Positions 42,823 through 45,017 of a stretch of 45,017 bases of DNA are shown piece by piece. A model generated the notes under the pieces. It had not been told where the DNA came from. It did not search any database and saw nothing but the letters and a program-made list of their open reading frames with translations. The DNA is taken from contig JAKAZV010000007.1 of NCBI GenBank assembly GCA_021826505.1, forward strand, positions 1-45,017, given 5' to 3'. The DNA is from Acidobacteriota bacterium (GTDB taxonomy: Bacteria; Acidobacteriota; Terriglobia; Terriglobales; SCQP01). Each line of letters begins with the position of its first letter. The stretch's first letter is position 1. The position numbers and the translations under genes were made by a program.

Positions 42823-42974
42823 TAGCGCGGCCCACGAGTCCACCAGCAGAATGTTGCCGTATCGAGGGAAAAGGTCAGGGTTGCCTGTTCGGTCCCGGCC
42901 TTCCGCTCTGCGATGCTTATCCCTGAGCGTGATCCTCTTTTCTGCTACCATTCCCACGTTACGCGCACTCACCC

Positions 42975-45017
42975 ATGAACCGCAGAAAATTTCTCCACAC
43001 CTCGGCCGGAGCTTCCCTGTTGCCGTTGGCGGTTACGCCCGCCTCGCTGGCCGCCGCCGCCGCCCCTTCCAATGAAACTACGCCGCTGTCCGCGTCTGTT
43101 GATGCTCCGCTTGCCGCCTCGGCCGCCGGCCGCGAACGCCTGCTGCTCGATTTTGGCTGGCATTTTCATCTCGGCAATGCCGATGATCCGAAACAGGATT
43201 TTGATTACGGACTGAAGGGCGGTTCCTGGTGGAAGACCGGACTCATGTTCCATCCCGCGCGGCCGGACTTCGACGTTTCCGGCTGGCAGGCCGTGGATTT
43301 GCCGCACGACTGGGCGGTGGCGCTGCCGTTTCATAACGATCCCGTGCTCACCACGCATGGCTCCAAGCCCCTGGGCCGCAAATATCCCGCCACCAGCATC
43401 GGCTGGTACCGGCGCGAATTCAATCTCACTCCCGCCGACCGCGGCCGCCGGCTGCGCCTGGAATTCGACGGCGTATTCCGCAATTGCATGGTGGTGCTGA
43501 ACGGCTGTTTTCTCGGCCGCAATCTCAGCGGCTATGCTCCCTTCAGCTTCGATATCACCGATTTCGCGCATTACGATGGCAAAAACGTGCTGGTGGTGCG
43601 GGCCGATGCGACCGAATCCGAAGGCTGGTTTTATGAAGGCGCCGGCATTTACCGCCATGTCTGGCTGGTGAAGACCCATCCCCTGCATGTGCCGCAGTGG
43701 GGCGTCTATACCCGCGCCAAAGTCAGCCGGATACAGGGCGGGCACGGCGCCGCCGAGCTGGAACTGTTTACCGAAGTTGAAAACGCCGGCCCCAAGGCGG
43801 CGCGGGCGGAAGTGGTTTCCGTGCTCCGCGACCCCGCCGGTAAAGTGGTGGCCCACCGCCGATCATCGGTGCAACTGCGGCCCTGGAGCCAGACCACCGT
43901 CCGCCAGGCCGCCCGTTTGGCGCGGGCGGAATTATGGTCGGTTGAAACGCCGCATTTATACCAGCTCGAAACCACCCTCGAGCACGCCGGCCGCGCCGTG
44001 GACCAGCTCACCACCCCCTGCGGCATCCGCCACATACGCTTCACCGCCGATCACGGCTTTTTTCTCAATGGCCGCCATGTGGAGCTGCACGGCATGTGCA
44101 ACCACCAGGATCACGCCGGCGTGGGTTCGGCGCTGCCCGACCGGCTGCAGTATTACCGCATTGAAAAACTCAAAGGCATGGGCGTCAACGCCTATCGCAC
44201 CTCGCACAACCCGCCCACCCCGGAACTGCTCGATGCCTGCGACCGGCTGGGCATGCTGGTGATGGATGAGACCCGCATGTTCAGTTCCGACCCCGAGGGC
44301 CTGAGCCAGCTTTCGCGTCTGGTGCGCCGCGACCGCAACCGTCCCAGCGTCGTCATGTGGTCCATGGGCAACGAAGAATGGTTCGTGCAGGCCAAGCCGC
44401 TGGGCGAGCGCATCGCCGCCAGCATGAAGCGCCTGATCCGCCGCCTCGACCCCACCCGTCCGGCCACCCAGGCGATGAATATTCCCTCGATGTGGGGCCA
44501 TGGCGTATCGCATGTGGATGATCTGCAGGGCTTCAACTACGGCGGCGCCAAGCCCATGGACGCCTTCCATGCCAAATTTCCGAAGAAGCCCTGTTTTGGC
44601 TCTGAAACCGGCAGCACGGTTTCCACGCGCGGCGAATATGTCACCAGCAAAAAACTGTGTTATGTCAGCGCTTACGATGTCAACCGGCCGCCCTGGGCCC
44701 AGTTAGCCGAGCAATGGTGGGGCGATATCTATGCCAAGCGGCCGTATCTGGCCGGCGGCTTTGTCTGGACCGGCTTTGACTACCGCGGCGAACCCACGCC
44801 GTATGGCTGGCCCTGCATTAACTCGCATTTCGGCCAGATGGACGTCTGCGGCTTTCCCAAAGACGATTATTACTATTACCAGGCGGCCTGGAGCGGACAT
44901 CCAGTGTTGCACCTGTTTCCGCACTGGAACTGGGCCGGCCAGGAAGGCAAGCCCGTGAGTGTCTGGGTTTATAGCAATCTGGACGCGGTCGAACTGTTTT
45001 TGAACGGCAAAAGCCAG
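42975..45017 (+). CDS. Secreted GH2 beta-galactosidase-like enzyme, cut by the window end
   Basis: 681 codons are present and the frame is still open at 45017. The start ATG at 42975 gives a twin-arginine signal (MNRRKFLHTSAGASLLPLAV), so export in folded form is likely. A sugar-binding jelly roll follows (WQAVDLPHDWAV, GWYRREFNL, GVFRNCMVVLNG), then an Ig-like domain and the TIM barrel. The acid/base is Glu467 in WSMGNEEW and the nucleophile is Glu544 in FGSETGS. Other GH2 marks are CNHQDHAGVGSALPDRLQYY and YRTSHNPPTPELLDACDRLG. This canonical Asn-Glu enzyme contrasts with the Ser-Asp GH2 at the start of the window. Substrate probably a beta-galactoside; not provable from sequence. Further C-terminal domains lie beyond the window. 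Confidence 0.92.
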   Translation, partial: MNRRKFLHTSAGASLLPLAVTPASLAAAAAPSNETTPLSASVDAPLAASAAGRERLLLDFGWHFHLGNADDPKQDFDYGLKGGSWWKTGLMFHPARPDFDVSGWQAVDLPHDWAVALPFHNDPVLTTHGSKPLGRKYPATSIGWYRREFNLTPADRGRRLRLEFDGVFRNCMVVLNGCFLGRNLSGYAPFSFDITDFAHYDGKNVLVVRADATESEGWFYEGAGIYRHVWLVKTHPLHVPQWGVYTRAKVSRIQGGHGAAELELFTEVENAGPKAARAEVVSVLRDPAGKVVAHRRSSVQLRPWSQTTVRQAARLARAELWSVETPHLYQLETTLEHAGRAVDQLTTPCGIRHIRFTADHGFFLNGRHVELHGMCNHQDHAGVGSALPDRLQYYRIEKLKGMGVNAYRTSHNPPTPELLDACDRLGMLVMDETRMFSSDPEGLSQLSRLVRRDRNRPSVVMWSMGNEEWFVQAKPLGERIAASMKRLIRRLDPTRPATQAMNIPSMWGHGVSHVDDLQGFNYGGAKPMDAFHAKFPKKPCFGSETGSTVSTRGEYVTSKKLCYVSAYDVNRPPWAQLAEQWWGDIYAKRPYLAGGFVWTGFDYRGEPTPYGWPCINSHFGQMDVCGFPKDDYYYYQAAWSGHPVLHLFPHWNWAGQEGKPVSVWVYSNLDAVELFLNGKSQ

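Noticed and set aside
42843-42910. Minus-strand peptide GRDRTGNPDLFPRYGN, of the kind often produced by frames antisense to tRNA genes
   Set aside because: No T-arm (GTTCGAATCC-like) or acceptor stem could be folded on either strand, so no tRNA is called; a tRNA-finder run would settle it.
41224-42972. Long minus-strand open frame of 582 codons
   Set aside because: It is antisense to the well-supported carboxyltransferase and has the Gly/Ala/His/Arg-rich composition of a GC-rich shadow frame.
1-45017. CRISPR arrays, insertion sequences, integrases and phage genes
   Set aside because: No direct-repeat/spacer pattern, transposase, integrase or phage structural gene could be recognised anywhere in the window.

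Overview
The window is about 45 kb of high-G+C bacterial chromosome with densely packed genes on both strands. It has no rRNA, no recognisable tRNA, no CRISPR array and no insertion sequence. The gene content resembles an acidobacterium (Acidobacteriota, Terriglobia-like): a very large secreted BNR/Asp-box repeat protein, a PEGA-domain protein, secreted GH2 and GH31 glycosidases, a TolB-like propeller remnant, and a TlpA-type thioredoxin with a Cys-rich tail. This taxonomic guess rests on family content, not on a marker gene.

Layout. 1-2.9 kb: secreted GH2 enzyme of the exo-beta-D-glucosaminidase type. 3.0-5.3 kb: ECF sigma factor overlapping a zinc-finger (anti-sigma-like) protein that is fused to a bactofilin-like repeat domain and a membrane domain. 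5.3-9.0 kb: a secreted unknown, tRNA-dihydrouridine synthase, a membrane unknown and an MBL hydrolase. 9.1-12.8 kb: mfd. 13.1-13.8 kb: a VapBC-like toxin-antitoxin pair ending in a strong terminator. 13.8-17.1 kb: secreted GH31 glycosidase behind a regulator whose LuxR-type HTH is N-terminal. 17.2-23.5 kb: an AddB/AddA-type helicase-nuclease pair. 23.7-25.8 kb: thiD and a xylose-isomerase-family enzyme. 25.9-28.7 kb: PHP phosphoesterase, hemB and, divergently, a TlpA-like thioredoxin. 28.8-31.6 kb: ComEC-like protein with a degenerate metallo-beta-lactamase motif. 31.8-35.0 kb: BNR-repeat protein. 35.0-38.1 kb: a leftward cluster of a UvrC-N-like GIY-YIG/UVR protein, a zinc-ribbon protein, an Nramp-like transporter with altered signature motifs and a one-helix membrane protein. 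38.2-41.0 kb: BON protein, fatty-acid desaturase, a decayed TolB-like gene and a PEGA protein. 41.0-45.0 kb: a lipoprotein remnant, an acyl-CoA carboxyltransferase and a GH2 beta-galactosidase cut by the window end.

Functionally the window mixes DNA maintenance (mfd, addAB, UvrC-like, comEC), cofactor and tRNA housekeeping (thiD, hemB, dus), and polysaccharide or sugar use (two GH2, one GH31, one xylose-isomerase-family enzyme). I did not find one clear-cut, wholly new multi-gene system. The best leads are the sigma/zinc-finger-bactofilin fusion, the inverted-order LuxR-type regulator with a tandem repeat in front of it, the UvrC-like/zinc-ribbon/Nramp-like cluster, the ComEC with a broken metal motif, and a short A-tract hairpin that recurs four times between genes.
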